Assembly (NCBI RefSeq): GCF_001570865.1
Contig: NZ_BCSM01000001.1
Span: 1-64,000, forward strand
Source of the DNA: Rothia kristinae NBRC 15354
GTDB taxonomy: Bacteria; Actinomycetota; Actinomycetes; Actinomycetales; Micrococcaceae
Length of the DNA: 64,000 bases
Direction: 5' to 3'
The notes under the pieces are model-generated. The model was not told where the DNA came from, did not search any database, and worked only from the letters and a program-made list of their open reading frames with translations. Position numbers and translations under genes: made by a program. The stretch's first letter is position 1. Every line of letters starts with the position of its first letter. Below, one piece after another: positions 45,188 through 53,582 of this stretch.

Positions 45188-46099
45188 TCAGGCGAAGGCG
45201 CCGCTGTCCTTGAGGTCGCCCAGGCTGGTGCCTTCGGCATCCGCCCAGGAGAGGTTGCCGTTGCGGGGATTGCCGGATACGAAACTCGCGGCCGCGCTGG
45301 CCGAGGTGAAGGAGATCGCCGCGGTGGTCCTCTCCCCATCGACGGCGGCGGCATGGACCGATCGGATCCGGCCGATGCGCCGGTCGGTGCACTCGCCCTT
45401 GATCGTGCTGCCCGCCTTGAGCACCCAGCTTCCAGCCGAGTGCACCAGCACCGCCGGCTCGGTGCTGCCGCGCAGGCGCATGAACAGCTCCGTGCTGCTG
45501 GCCGCACGGGCGGGTTCGGTCGCTGCGCTCACGGGGTCTATATCACTGCCGCTTTCGCTGCCAGCCAGCGGTGGTTCGAGGAAGAGCATGCGCATGGAGG
45601 CGATCATCAGACGGGCATCGGCGAGAACCGCCCTGAGGTCGTTGTAGACGTCGTCCTCCACGTCGCCCGCCGAGGGAGTATCGATGTTCTCCGGTGAATT
45701 GCGGCCCGCCTCGCGTGCCATGCGGATGAGATGAGACTCCAGGAACTTCAGCTCGGTGGCGGTGAAGTTCTTGGGCTCATCCACCAGAAGGACGGCGGTG
45801 TGGCACCACCGGTGGCGTCCTTGATCCCGGTGCTCGATCACGCGGCTCAGAGCGCCCTTGCCGTTGGCACGCAGATCCGCTTTGCCGATGTACAGTCGCG
45901 GATTGTCCGCGCTCGGATCCTCCAGAAGCATGTACACACCCGGCTGATTCATCTTCTTGTCGCAACGCCAGGCGTCGAAGGAGCTGGCGGGGACCAGATA
46001 CACGCTGTAGGTGCGACGAGGAAGCCGCACTCGCTGAGGACCATCGAAGCGACCTTCGAGCAGCGTCAGCTCGAGGCGGCGAGCATCGTGTTTTGCCAT
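45188..46099 (-). CDS. GIY-YIG nuclease-like protein with C-terminal DUF4357
   Basis: 303 residues from the ATG at 46099 (GAGGTGA upstream; an earlier ATG at 46120 is less likely). The GIY-YIG core is read as GVYMLLED...RLYIGKADLRANG, followed by the LSRVIEHRD segment and a helix with ATELKFLESHLIRMA. A DUF4357-like segment (KAGSTIKGEC...) lies in the C-terminal third. Proteins of this architecture are widespread in mobile or accessory DNA; their role is unknown. The gene has visibly lower GC than its neighbours and lies between two copies of the palindromic repeat, splitting the usual mutM-smc order together with ole. No intron or intein context. Confidence 0.82.
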   Translation of the reverse strand: MAKHDARRLELTLLEGRFDGPQRVRLPRRTYSVYLVPASSFDAWRCDKKMNQPGVYMLLEDPSADNPRLYIGKADLRANGKGALSRVIEHRDQGRHRWCHTAVLLVDEPKNFTATELKFLESHLIRMAREAGRNSPENIDTPSAGDVEDDVYNDLRAVLADARLMIASMRMLFLEPPLAGSESGSDIDPVSAATEPARAASSTELFMRLRGSTEPAVLVHSAGSWVLKAGSTIKGECTDRRIGRIRSVHAAAVDGERTTAAISFTSASAAASFVSGNPRNGNLSWADAEGTSLGDLKDSGAFA

Positions 46100-46124
46100 C
46101 GACAAGATCACCTCGGTCATCGGG

Positions 46125-46130
46125 ATATTC
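46125..46130 (-). promoter_or_regulatory. Candidate -10 box (GAATAT) for the GIY-YIG gene
   Basis: GAATAT on the minus strand would start transcription near 46118, leaving a short leader with GAGGTGA before the ATG at 46099. This favours 46099 over the ATG at 46120, which would be at or before the transcription start. Confidence 0.35.
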
Positions 46131-46186
46131 AGCTGTGCCTCTCATCTTCGCACGCATCGCGGCCGGCGACAGACCCTGAGCGCGGG

Positions 46187-46253
46187 GTTTGGGAGCGGTT
46201 TCGGTGTTTGGGAGCGTCCTCGTGGCTCCCACACGCTGAAACCCCTCCCAAGC
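46187..46253 (+). repeat. Dispersed palindromic repeat, copy C
   Basis: Arms 46187-46215 and 46225-46253 with the GTCCTCGTG loop at 46216-46224. It starts 30 bp past the mutM stop and lies upstream of the GIY-YIG gene, so here it can serve only as the mutM terminator side. A few arm mismatches (CACACGCTG) weaken the hairpin compared with copy B. Confidence 0.87.
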
Positions 46254-46283
46254 GCGCTGCCGGGGCCGCGTGGGGGGGCGGAG

Positions 46284-47231
46284 TCAGAGCGCGCGGGGGG
46301 CGCGCTGGCAGCGCGGGCAGCGGTAGGAGGAGCGGTTCATGAACGGCTCCCGGCGGATCGGGCGCCCGCACCGGCGGCAGGCCAGACCCTCCCGGCCGTA
46401 GACGTTCAGCCCCCGCGCGAAGTAGCCGGACTCCCCGTTGACGTTCACGTACAGGGCGTCGAAGCTCGTCCCGCCCTCGGCCAGGGCCTCGGTCATCACC
46501 TCGGTCACCGCGCCCAGCAGGTCCCGGGTCTGCGCGGCCGTGAGGCTGCGGGCCGGTTTGGCGTAGTGCAGCCGGGCCCGCCACAGGGCCTCGTCGGCGT
46601 AGATGTTGCCGACCCCGGAGATCGCGGTCTGATCCAGCAGCACCCGCTTGATCCCGGAGTCCGTGCGCAGCAGCCGACGCCGGAAGGCGCGGGCGTCGAA
46701 GTGCGGATCCAGCGGGTCCCGGGCGATGTGCGCCACCGACGCCGGGATGCTCGCCTCCCCGAGCTCGGAGGCGCCGGCCCCGGGCACCGGGGAACCGGCG
46801 GCGTCGTGCACCGGCAGCAGCCGGTCCAGGAACATGCCGCCGAAGATCCGCTGGTCGACGAAGCGCAGCTGGCCGCGCCCGCCCGGGAAGGACTCCCCCG
46901 CCTCCGCAAGATCGCAGCGCAGCCGCAGGTGCCGGGGATCCGGGGCGTCGGGCCGAGCCAGCAGGGCCTGCCCGCTCATGCCCAGGTGCACCACCAGGGC
47001 ATCGTCCAGACGGTGCCCCTGCGGATCCGCGAGCAGCAGCCACAGGTACTTCCCGCGCCGGGCGACGTCGTCGATCCGCGCGCCACTGAGCCGGGCGCGG
47101 AAATCCCCCGGTCCGGCGTCGTGGCGGCGCAGGGATCGGGGATCCAGGACCTCGACGTCGGTGACGCGGGCGCCGAGCACGTGCGCGGCCAGTCCGGCGC
47201 GCACCACCTCGACCTCGGGCAGCTCCGGCAC
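46284..47231 (-). CDS. mutM: Formamidopyrimidine-DNA glycosylase
   Basis: 315 residues from the GTG at 47231, one base after the rnc stop. MutM excises 8-oxoguanine and cleaves the abasic site. The N-terminus reads PELPEVEVV after Met removal (catalytic Pro2, Glu3), with the conserved Lys61 in ARRGKYLWL, the helix-two-turn-helix [25 protein letters not shown], and a C-terminal zinc finger [24 protein letters not shown]. All catalytic residues are present. Co-transcribed with rnc. In this lineage smc usually follows; here repeat C and foreign-looking genes come next. Confidence 0.96.
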   Translation of the reverse strand: MPELPEVEVVRAGLAAHVLGARVTDVEVLDPRSLRRHDAGPGDFRARLSGARIDDVARRGKYLWLLLADPQGHRLDDALVVHLGMSGQALLARPDAPDPRHLRLRCDLAEAGESFPGGRGQLRFVDQRIFGGMFLDRLLPVHDAAGSPVPGAGASELGEASIPASVAHIARDPLDPHFDARAFRRRLLRTDSGIKRVLLDQTAISGVGNIYADEALWRARLHYAKPARSLTAAQTRDLLGAVTEVMTEALAEGGTSFDALYVNVNGESGYFARGLNVYGREGLACRRCGRPIRREPFMNRSSYRCPRCQRAPRAL

Positions 47232-47232
47232 C

Positions 47233-47931
47233 TCAGGCGCCGGTGACCACGCCGTGCAGGGCGCGGAAGGCGACCTCCGCGGCCGCCCGCTCCGCCTGCT
47301 TCTTGGCCGGACCGGAGCCCTCCCCGTGGGCGGTCCCGCCCAGCAGGACGGTGGCCCGGTAGATCCGGGCGTGCTCGGGGCCCTCGCCCTGGACCTCGTA
47401 GCTGACCTCCCCCAGGCCGCGGGCCGCGGCCAGCTCCTGGATCTCGGTCTTCCAGTCCCGCCCGGCGCCGAGCACGAACTCATCGTCCAGCAGGGGCGAG
47501 GTGAAGCGCAGGACCAGGTCCCGGGCGATCTCCGGGCCGCAGGTGATGAAGGTCGCCCCGAACAGGGCTTCCATGGTGTCGGCGAGGATCGAGTCCTTGT
47601 CCCCGCCGTGGGAGATGGCCTCTCCCCGCCCCAGGCGGATGTGCTGCCCCAGGCCGATGCCGCGGGCCAGCACCGCCAGGGACCGCTCGGAGACGACGGC
47701 GGCCCGACGCTTGGCCAGCTGCCCCTCGGGCAGGTGCGGGAAGCGGTGGTACAGCTCGGTGGTCACGGCCAGGCCGAGCACGGAGTCCCCGAGGAACTCG
47801 AGGCGCTCGTTGTCCGGGGTGCCGGGGTGCTCGTGGGCGTAGGAGCGGTGGGTCAGCGCAAGCAGCAGCGTCTCGGCGTCGATGTCGACGCCGAGACGCT
47901 GCAGAAGCTCTCCGTGGGACGCGGTGTCCAT
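47233..47931 (-). CDS. rnc: Ribonuclease III
   Basis: 232 residues. It processes rRNA precursors and double-stranded RNA. The RNase III domain signature [15 protein letters not shown] is at 42-56, with [12 protein letters not shown] before it and [16 protein letters not shown] (second acidic cluster) after; the C-terminal dsRNA-binding domain starts about residue 160 ([14 protein letters not shown]...[21 protein letters not shown]). Start at the ATG at 47931; the frame continues upstream without a better site. It is 14 bp from rpmF and 1 bp from mutM. Confidence 0.97.
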   Translation of the reverse strand: MDTASHGELLQRLGVDIDAETLLLALTHRSYAHEHPGTPDNERLEFLGDSVLGLAVTTELYHRFPHLPEGQLAKRRAAVVSERSLAVLARGIGLGQHIRLGRGEAISHGGDKDSILADTMEALFGATFITCGPEIARDLVLRFTSPLLDDEFVLGAGRDWKTEIQELAAARGLGEVSYEVQGEGPEHARIYRATVLLGGTAHGEGSGPAKKQAERAAAEVAFRALHGVVTGA

Positions 47932-47945
47932 GGTGGGAACCTGGA

Positions 47946-48149
47946 TCAGGCGTCGGCCACCTTGCGGCCCTTGTACTCGAAGTACAGCGGGGTGCCGGCG
48001 GAGTCGGTGACGACCTTGGCCTGGTGCGGGAGGCTGTAGGTCACCTTCCCGTTCTCCACGGTCTTGACCAGCTGAGGCGCGGTCGCCTTCCACTGGGAAC
48101 GGCGTGCGCGGGTGTTGGCACGGGACATCTTCCTCTTGGGAACAGCCAC
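47946..48149 (-). CDS. rpmF: 50S ribosomal protein L32
   Basis: 67 residues from the GTG at 48149 with AGAGAGA upstream. The family start [20 protein letters not shown] is clear. The protein has no Cys-x2-Cys pairs, so it is the zinc-independent form of bL32, as expected when a zinc-free paralogue is used either constitutively or under zinc limitation. Position between DUF177 and rnc is the conserved arrangement. Stop and start of the neighbouring genes are within 15 bp on both sides, so it is part of the same transcript. Confidence 0.96.
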   Translation of the reverse strand: MAVPKRKMSRANTRARRSQWKATAPQLVKTVENGKVTYSLPHQAKVVTDSAGTPLYFEYKGRKVADA

Positions 48150-48151
48150 TG

Positions 48152-48763
48152 CTATCTCTCTTCTCTCGTCGTTGTCGTCTCGTTCGCGGCATCCTCGGTG
48201 CCGAGCAGCCCCGACAGGGCGGACCAGCGCGGATCCACCACGTCGTGGTGATGCTCCGGATCCTCCTCCAGGCGCGCCCCGCAGACGGAGCACAGGCCCG
48301 GGCAGTCCTCCCGGCACACGGGCTGGAACGGAAGCTGCGTGATCACCGCGTCCCGCAGCACGGGCTCGAGGTCGATCGCATCGTCCTCGACGGCGTGCTG
48401 CTCGTCCTCCTCGTCCGCTGCGGGCTCGGGGTCCAGGACGTACAGCTCCTGGATGTCGGCCGTGACCGGAACCTCGAGAGGATCCAGGCAGCGGCTACAT
48501 TCACCGTGGGCCGTCACGGACGCGGTGCCGGAGACCAAGATACCATCATGCACGGATTCCAGGCGCAGATCCACGGTGATGTCGGAGCCGGCCGGCGCCC
48601 CGATCAGGGCGTTGTCGAAGTCCTCGGGGGCCGGCAGGGCCCGCCGAAGCGTCTCCATCGTCCCCGGCCGGGCGGCCAGGGCCTTCACGTCGACCACGAG
48701 GGCCGATGCCTTCTCACGCGTGATGATGCACTCCTGTTCGAGGTTGGACCGACGTCCCAGCAT
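48152..48763 (-). CDS. DUF177 (YceD) family protein
   Basis: 203 residues if started at the ATG at 48763. The DUF177 pattern is clear: [89 protein letters not shown], then the C-terminal Cys pair [12 protein letters not shown]. It probably binds 23S rRNA precursors and helps rRNA processing or coordinates rpmF expression in other bacteria. The ATG has no ribosome site. Homologs begin around the KASALVVDV segment; a CAGGAG at 48731-48736 precedes two ATC codons (48722-48727), so the true start may be a rare AUC. Start 2 bp from rpmF. Confidence 0.9.
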   Translation of the reverse strand: MLGRRSNLEQECIITREKASALVVDVKALAARPGTMETLRRALPAPEDFDNALIGAPAGSDITVDLRLESVHDGILVSGTASVTAHGECSRCLDPLEVPVTADIQELYVLDPEPAADEEDEQHAVEDDAIDLEPVLRDAVITQLPFQPVCREDCPGLCSVCGARLEEDPEHHHDVVDPRWSALSGLLGTEDAANETTTTREER

Positions 48764-48829
48764 ACTCGAGACGCCGAACCGGGACAACCCCCGCCGCGGC
48801 AGCCGTCGATCCCACCGGCCGGCGGAGCC

Positions 48830-49321
48830 TCAGCCGTGCCCCAGCAGCCCCTGCTCCAGCAGGTGCCGGTGCACGCTGCGCGGCAGGTAGTCGGAGACGT
48901 CCCCGCCCAGGGAGGCGACCTCCATGATCAGGGAGGAGGAGAGGTGCCCGTGCTTGGGGTCCCCGGCCAGGAAGACCGTCTCGACGCCGGCGAGGTTGCG
49001 GTTCATGGTCGCCATCGGGGCCTCGTACAGGTAGTCCCGGTCATCGCGCAGCCCCTTGACGACGGCCCCGGCCCCGCGGGAGCGGGCGAACTCGGCCACC
49101 AGGCCGGCGCCCATCGGCTCCACCGTGATCCCGTCCAGCCAGGAGAAGACCTCCTGGACCATGGCCACCCGCTCCTCCAGGGGCAGGCGGAAGGTCTTCT
49201 GGGGGTTGTGCGCGACGGCGACGATGACCCCCTCGGAGAAGATCTTGGCGGCGCGGGCGATGATCTCGATATGGCCGTTGTGGATGGGGTCGAAGGATCC
49301 GGGGCACACAGCGAGGGTCAT
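48830..49321 (-). CDS. coaD: Phosphopantetheine adenylyltransferase
   Basis: 163 residues, full length. It adenylates 4'-phosphopantetheine to dephospho-CoA, the fourth step of coenzyme A synthesis. Nucleotidyltransferase motif GSFDPIHNGH at 8-17, and SSSLIMEVASLGGDVSDYLP near the end, with the KGLRDDRDYLYE substrate block. The ATG at 49321 has no Shine-Dalgarno but is preceded by TACCTT at exactly 7 nt, a leaderless arrangement. It is divergent from an aminotransferase gene whose promoter is only 15 bp away. Confidence 0.97.
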   Translation of the reverse strand: MTLAVCPGSFDPIHNGHIEIIARAAKIFSEGVIVAVAHNPQKTFRLPLEERVAMVQEVFSWLDGITVEPMGAGLVAEFARSRGAGAVVKGLRDDRDYLYEAPMATMNRNLAGVETVFLAGDPKHGHLSSSLIMEVASLGGDVSDYLPRSVHRHLLEQGLLGHG

Positions 49322-49328
49322 GTCTGCC

Positions 49329-49334
49329 AAGGTA
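49329..49334 (-). promoter_or_regulatory. -10 box (TACCTT) of a probable leaderless coaD promoter
   Basis: TACCTT on the minus strand, 7 nt (GGCAGAC), then ATG at 49321. It faces the -10 box of the opposite gene at 49350, only 15 bp away, so the two RNA polymerases must compete for the same upstream DNA. Confidence 0.62.
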
Positions 49335-49349
49335 CCAGGGCCGGGCCCG

Positions 49350-49355
49350 TAGCAT
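49350..49355 (+). promoter_or_regulatory. -10 box (TAGCAT) of a probable leaderless aminotransferase promoter
   Basis: TAGCAT, 7 nt (GGCAGGC), then ATG at 49363. This spacing is the reason for choosing 49363 rather than the ATG at 49354, which lies inside the -10 box itself. Confidence 0.62.
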
Positions 49356-49362
49356 GGCAGGC

Positions 49363-50625
49363 ATGTCTGCGAACACCGGCGCCTCGCGCCTGCCCGAGCC
49401 CGTGGATCCCGCCAGCCCATCCCCCGCGCCCTGGCGGCGCCTGGCCGATGCGGCGGGTCTGACCGATGAGCGGGGACGACTGTCCTCCACGATCTTCGAG
49501 GAGATGAGCTTCCTGGCGGCCCGGCACGGGGCGATCAACCTCGGCCAGGGCTTCCCGGACACGGACGGCCCCGAGATCCTGCGCGAGGCCCTGGCCGAGG
49601 CGGTGGCCGGCGGCGGCAACCAGTACGCGACCATCGCGGGCGACCCGGACCTGCGCCGGGGCGTGGCCGAGGCCGAGGAGCGGGCCGGGCGGCGCCGTCC
49701 GGACCCGGAGACCGAGGTCGCCGTGACCGCCGGGGCCACCGAGGCCCTGGCCGCGGCGATGCTGGCGCACCTGCGCCCGGGCGATGAGGTCGTGTTCTTC
49801 GAGCCCTTCTACGACCTGTACCCGGCCGTGGCCGCGCTGGCCGGGGCCGCCGTGCGCACCGTGCCCCTGCGCCCGCCGCACTTCCGCCCGGACCCCGAGG
49901 ACCTGGCGGCGGCCTTCACCGAGCGGACCCGCATGGTCGTGGTCAACGACCCGCACAACCCCACGGGCACGGTGCTGGGCGAGGAGACGGCGCGGCGCGT
50001 CGTGCAGCTCGCGGCGGCCCACGACGCGCTGATCCTCACGGACTCGGTGTACGAGCACCTGCACTACGACGCCGACCCCGTGGATCTGGCCGGGCTGCCC
50101 GGTGCCGCCGAGCGCACCATCCGGGTCTCGGCCGCCTCGAAGACCTTCTCCGTGACCGGCTGGCGGGTGGGCTGGGCCATCGCCCCGCAGCCCCTGACCC
50201 GCGCCCTGCGGGTGACCAAGGGCTACCTGTCGCATTCGGCGGCGGCCCCGCTGCAGGCGGCGGTGGCCCGGGCGCTAGCCTGGGCCGAGCAGGGCTCCTT
50301 CTACCCCGAGCTGCACGAGCGCTACCGTCGCCAGCGCGACGTGCTGCTGGAGGGCCTGTCCGCGACCCGCCTGGAGGTCTGCGCGCCGGAGGGCACGTTC
50401 TTCGCCGTGGCCCGGGTCGGCCGGGACGCCCCGGAATGGGCCGGCACCGGGGCGCAGCTGGCCCAGGCCCTGCCCGAGCGGGCCGGGGTCGCGGTGGTGC
50501 CGCTGAGCGCCTTCGCCACGCAGGCCAATGCCCACCTCTACGCGGACTGGGTGCGCTTCGCCTTCTGCAAGCGCCCCGAGGTGCTGCGCGAAGCCACGCG
50601 ACGGATCGCCGCCGCCGGGCTGTGA
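49363..50625 (+). CDS. Class I/II pyridoxal-phosphate aminotransferase
   Basis: 420 residues. Fold-type I aminotransferase with the PLP lysine in SAASKTFSVTGWRVGW, the substrate-binding INLGQGFPDTDGP near the N-terminus, NDPHNPTGTVL and DSVYEHLHYD. This resembles the kynurenine/methionine and DapC-like subfamily, which includes N-succinyl-diaminopimelate aminotransferases in actinobacteria; the exact substrate cannot be set. It is transcribed away from coaD and converges on rsmD (64 bp). The leaderless TAGCAT-7-ATG start supports residue numbering from 49363. Confidence 0.88.
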   Translation: MSANTGASRLPEPVDPASPSPAPWRRLADAAGLTDERGRLSSTIFEEMSFLAARHGAINLGQGFPDTDGPEILREALAEAVAGGGNQYATIAGDPDLRRGVAEAEERAGRRRPDPETEVAVTAGATEALAAAMLAHLRPGDEVVFFEPFYDLYPAVAALAGAAVRTVPLRPPHFRPDPEDLAAAFTERTRMVVVNDPHNPTGTVLGEETARRVVQLAAAHDALILTDSVYEHLHYDADPVDLAGLPGAAERTIRVSAASKTFSVTGWRVGWAIAPQPLTRALRVTKGYLSHSAAAPLQAAVARALAWAEQGSFYPELHERYRRQRDVLLEGLSATRLEVCAPEGTFFAVARVGRDAPEWAGTGAQLAQALPERAGVAVVPLSAFATQANAHLYADWVRFAFCKRPEVLREATRRIAAAGL

Positions 50626-50689
50626 GCCGGTCCCCGGGGAGTCTGGTGCGCGGGGATCCGGGCCCGAGGCACCCCGAGGCTGGGCCCGC

Positions 50690-51262
50690 TCAGGCCTCGG
50701 CCGGCTCCGCGAACCACAGGGCCGTCTCCCCGTAGGTCCGGTGGGAGAAGCGCTCCAGACCCGCCGGCCACACGGGCTCCTCGTCCCGGGCGGAGCGCTC
50801 CACGACGACGACGCCGCCGGCGTCCAGGCGGGGGGCCACCCGCATCAGCAGGTCCGCCAGCTCCTCCCGGCCCATCGCGTACGGCGGGTCCAGGAAGACC
50901 AGATCCCATCGGGGCTGCTCGGGGAGCCGCTCCAGCCAGGGGCGGGCCGCGGCGTCGTGCACCGTCACCCGCGCGGGGGCGCCGGCCCGGGTCAGGACCG
51001 CCAGGTTGGCCCGGCAGGCGCTCAGGGCCGCGCGGTCCCGGTCCACCAGGTCCACGCTGGAGGCGCCCCGGCTGGCCGCCTCCAGGCCCAGGGCCCCGGA
51101 GCCGGCGAACAGGTCCAGCACCCGGGCGCCGGCCAGCACGTCGTAGCCCTCCAGCCGGGAGAACAGGGATTCCTTGACCCGGTCCGTGGTGGGGCGGGTG
51201 TTCTGGCCTCGCACCGGCTGCAGCCGGGCGCCCCCGGCGATCCCGGCGATGATCCTGCTCAT
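50690..51262 (-). CDS. rsmD: 16S rRNA (guanine966-N2)-methyltransferase RsmD
   Basis: 190 residues from the ATG at 51262 (GGAGG about 10 nt upstream). RsmD methylates G966 of 16S rRNA. Landmarks are the N-terminal SRIIAGIAGGARLQPVRGQNTRPTTDRVKESLFSRL, the SAM-binding motif LDLFAGSGALGLEAASRGA, and the catalytic DPPY in LVFLDPPYAMGREEL. It is downstream of recG on the same strand with a 79-bp gap, the conserved recG-rsmD-coaD neighbourhood here broken by the plus-strand aminotransferase gene. Confidence 0.95.
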   Translation of the reverse strand: MSRIIAGIAGGARLQPVRGQNTRPTTDRVKESLFSRLEGYDVLAGARVLDLFAGSGALGLEAASRGASSVDLVDRDRAALSACRANLAVLTRAGAPARVTVHDAAARPWLERLPEQPRWDLVFLDPPYAMGREELADLLMRVAPRLDAGGVVVVERSARDEEPVWPAGLERFSHRTYGETALWFAEPAEA

Positions 51263-51341
51263 TCTGCGCTCCCTCCGCCGCCTCGCATCTTCTCCTTCCA
51301 GGCCCGCTGCGCCGTCACCGCTGCCCGACCCGCCGCGCGGC

Positions 51342-53582
51342 TCATCCGCGCTCCAGGTAGCGGCTGGCCTCATCCGAGTCCGCCCGCTCCACGGCGGCGG
51401 CCAGATCCGGCCACCGGGACAGCTCGGGGTCCTCGGCCACCAGCTCCCGGGCATCGGCGCGGGCCTGGGCGATGATCTGGGGGTGGCGCAGCACGGAGAG
51501 GGTCTTCAGGGTCGAGTGCGTGCCGGACTGGCTGGCGCCCAGGATGTCGCCTTCGCGGCGCTGCTCCAGATCGGCCAGGGACAGCGCGAAGCCGTCCCGC
51601 GTCGAGGCCACCGCGTGCAGGCGCTGCATCGAGGGCCCGTCCTCCTCCTGCTCCGTGACCAGCAGGCACGTGCCGGGCAGGCTCCCGCGCCCGATGCGCC
51701 CGCGCAGCTGGTGCAGGGTCGAGATGCCCAGCCGGTCCGCGTCCATGATGACCATCAGCGTGGCGTTGGGGACGTCCACCCCCACCTCGATCACCGTCGT
51801 CGCGACCAGCAGGTCGATCCGCCCGGCCGCCATCTCCTGCATGATGCGGGTCTTCTCCTCCCCCGGGACCCGGCCGTGCAGGATGCCGATGCGCACCCCG
51901 GCCAGCTCCGGCATCCCGGCCAGGCGGGCGGAGAGACCCTCCACGGACTGCAGGGGCGCGCCAGTGCCGGGGCGGGCGGGGCCGCCGTCCTCGATGGTCG
52001 GCACGACCACGAACACCTGGTGCCCGGCCTGGGCCTCCTCCCGAGCGCGCTGCCAGATCCGCTGCTCCCAGCCGGGGTGCGCGGCGAGGGAGACCACGTG
52101 GGTGGCGACCTCCCGGCGCCCGGCCGGCAGCTCGTCCAGCACGGAGGTCTCCAGGTCCCCGAACACCGTCATCGCGACCGAGCGCGGGATGGGGGTGGCC
52201 GTCATGACCAGCCGGTGGGCCGGGGCCTGGTCGGAGCCGCTCAGGGCGTGGCGCTGGGCCACCCCGAAGCGGTGCTGCTCATCGACGACCACGAGCCCGA
52301 GGTTCTCGAAGATCACCTGCTCGCCGAGCAGCGCGTGGGTGCCGACGACGATCTGCGCGGCGCCGGTGGCGATGTCCAGCAGGGTCTGGCGCTTGGCGGC
52401 GGCCGGCTGGGAGGCGCTGAGCAGCGCCACGTGAACGGGCCCGGTCGGGGCGGCCAGGTCCCCGAGGGCGGCGGTGAGCGAGCGCAGGTGCTGCCCGGCC
52501 AGCACCTCGGTGGGCGCCAGCAGCGCCGCCTGCGCCCCGGCGTCGGCGACCTGCAGCATCGCCCGCAGGGCCACGAGGGTCTTCCCGGAGCCGACGTCGC
52601 CCTGCAGCAGCCGGTTCATGGGCCGGGTGCCGGCCAGGTCCGCGGCGATCTCCTCCCCGACCCGCACCTGCCCGTCGGTGCGGCGAAAGGGCAGGGCGGC
52701 GTCGAAGGCGGCGAGCAGCCCGTCCTCCCGGGCCGGGTGGGCGCTGGTGCGCCGGGACTCCCACCGGTGGGCGCGCCGGGCCAGCACGGTCTGCAGCACC
52801 AACGCCTCCCGGTAGCGGAAGGTGCGCAGACCCCGGTGCGGCTGCTCCTCATCGTCGGGGCGGTGCACCGCCTCGTAGGCCGCGGCGATCGGCATCAGCC
52901 GGTGGCGGCGGCGCAGGGCCTCCGGGACGGGGTCCTCCAGCTGGGTCAGATCCGTGCCGTCCAGCACCGCGGCGACGGCGGCGGCGATCCGGTCCGTGGT
53001 GTATTTCGCGGTCGCGGGGTACACGGGGATCGGCGCCTGGGCGGCCTGCGGGTCCGCGGCGGCCGCGAGGTCCGTGAGCACCGCGTAGTGCGGGTTGGTC
53101 AGGGTGAGTCGGCCCCGGTACTCGGAGACCTTCCCGGAGAACATCACGTGATCCCCGGGGTGCAGGTCCTTGGCCGCGGTCCAGGCGTTGAAGAAGGACA
53201 GGGTCATGGTCTGTCCCGGGTCCGCCGGGGCCACGCCGATGTCGGTGCCCGCCAGGCCGTCCAGGCGCGCCGCCGCCGTGTCCGGGGCGGGTGCGGGGCC
53301 GGTGCCAGCGGGGTCCAGCTGGTCCGTGACGGTGACCTCGGCGATCGAGCCGCGGCGGGTGTGCAGGGAGCGGGTGTGCACGGAGAGCACCCGGGAGATC
53401 AGGGAGACCTCCTGGCCCTCCCGCAGCTCGGCGAAGCTGGTCAGCTCCCCGCGGGGCAGGTAGCGCCGCGGCAGGTGCTCCAGCAGGTCCCCGACGGTCT
53501 CCAGGCCCAGGTGCCGGCTCAGGGCCTTCGCGGTCTGCGGGTGCAGGACCTCGGTGAGGGGCCGGTCCTCCAGCCGGGTCAC
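51342..53582 (-). CDS. recG: ATP-dependent DNA helicase RecG
   Basis: 746 residues from the GTG at 53582, which overlaps the previous stop as GTGA. RecG remodels stalled forks and Holliday junctions. The N-terminal wedge/OB-like domain (LEHLPRRYLPRGELTSFAELREGQEVSLISRVLSV) precedes the helicase core: Walker A GDVGSGKTLVAL, DEQHRFG (DExH), TATPIPRS, then VVPTIEDGG, LHGRVPGEEK and the QxxGRxGR motif QLRGRIGRG. An insert of about 25 Ala/Pro/Asp residues occurs inside the wedge. Full length. Confidence 0.97.
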   Translation of the reverse strand: MTRLEDRPLTEVLHPQTAKALSRHLGLETVGDLLEHLPRRYLPRGELTSFAELREGQEVSLISRVLSVHTRSLHTRRGSIAEVTVTDQLDPAGTGPAPAPDTAAARLDGLAGTDIGVAPADPGQTMTLSFFNAWTAAKDLHPGDHVMFSGKVSEYRGRLTLTNPHYAVLTDLAAAADPQAAQAPIPVYPATAKYTTDRIAAAVAAVLDGTDLTQLEDPVPEALRRRHRLMPIAAAYEAVHRPDDEEQPHRGLRTFRYREALVLQTVLARRAHRWESRRTSAHPAREDGLLAAFDAALPFRRTDGQVRVGEEIAADLAGTRPMNRLLQGDVGSGKTLVALRAMLQVADAGAQAALLAPTEVLAGQHLRSLTAALGDLAAPTGPVHVALLSASQPAAAKRQTLLDIATGAAQIVVGTHALLGEQVIFENLGLVVVDEQHRFGVAQRHALSGSDQAPAHRLVMTATPIPRSVAMTVFGDLETSVLDELPAGRREVATHVVSLAAHPGWEQRIWQRAREEAQAGHQVFVVVPTIEDGGPARPGTGAPLQSVEGLSARLAGMPELAGVRIGILHGRVPGEEKTRIMQEMAAGRIDLLVATTVIEVGVDVPNATLMVIMDADRLGISTLHQLRGRIGRGSLPGTCLLVTEQEEDGPSMQRLHAVASTRDGFALSLADLEQRREGDILGASQSGTHSTLKTLSVLRHPQIIAQARADARELVAEDPELSRWPDLAAAVERADSDEASRYLERG

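Noticed and set aside
45188-46099. Homing endonuclease in a group I intron
   Set aside because: It stands as an independent gene between convergent and co-directional genes, with a DUF4357-like C-terminus and no intron-like RNA structure.
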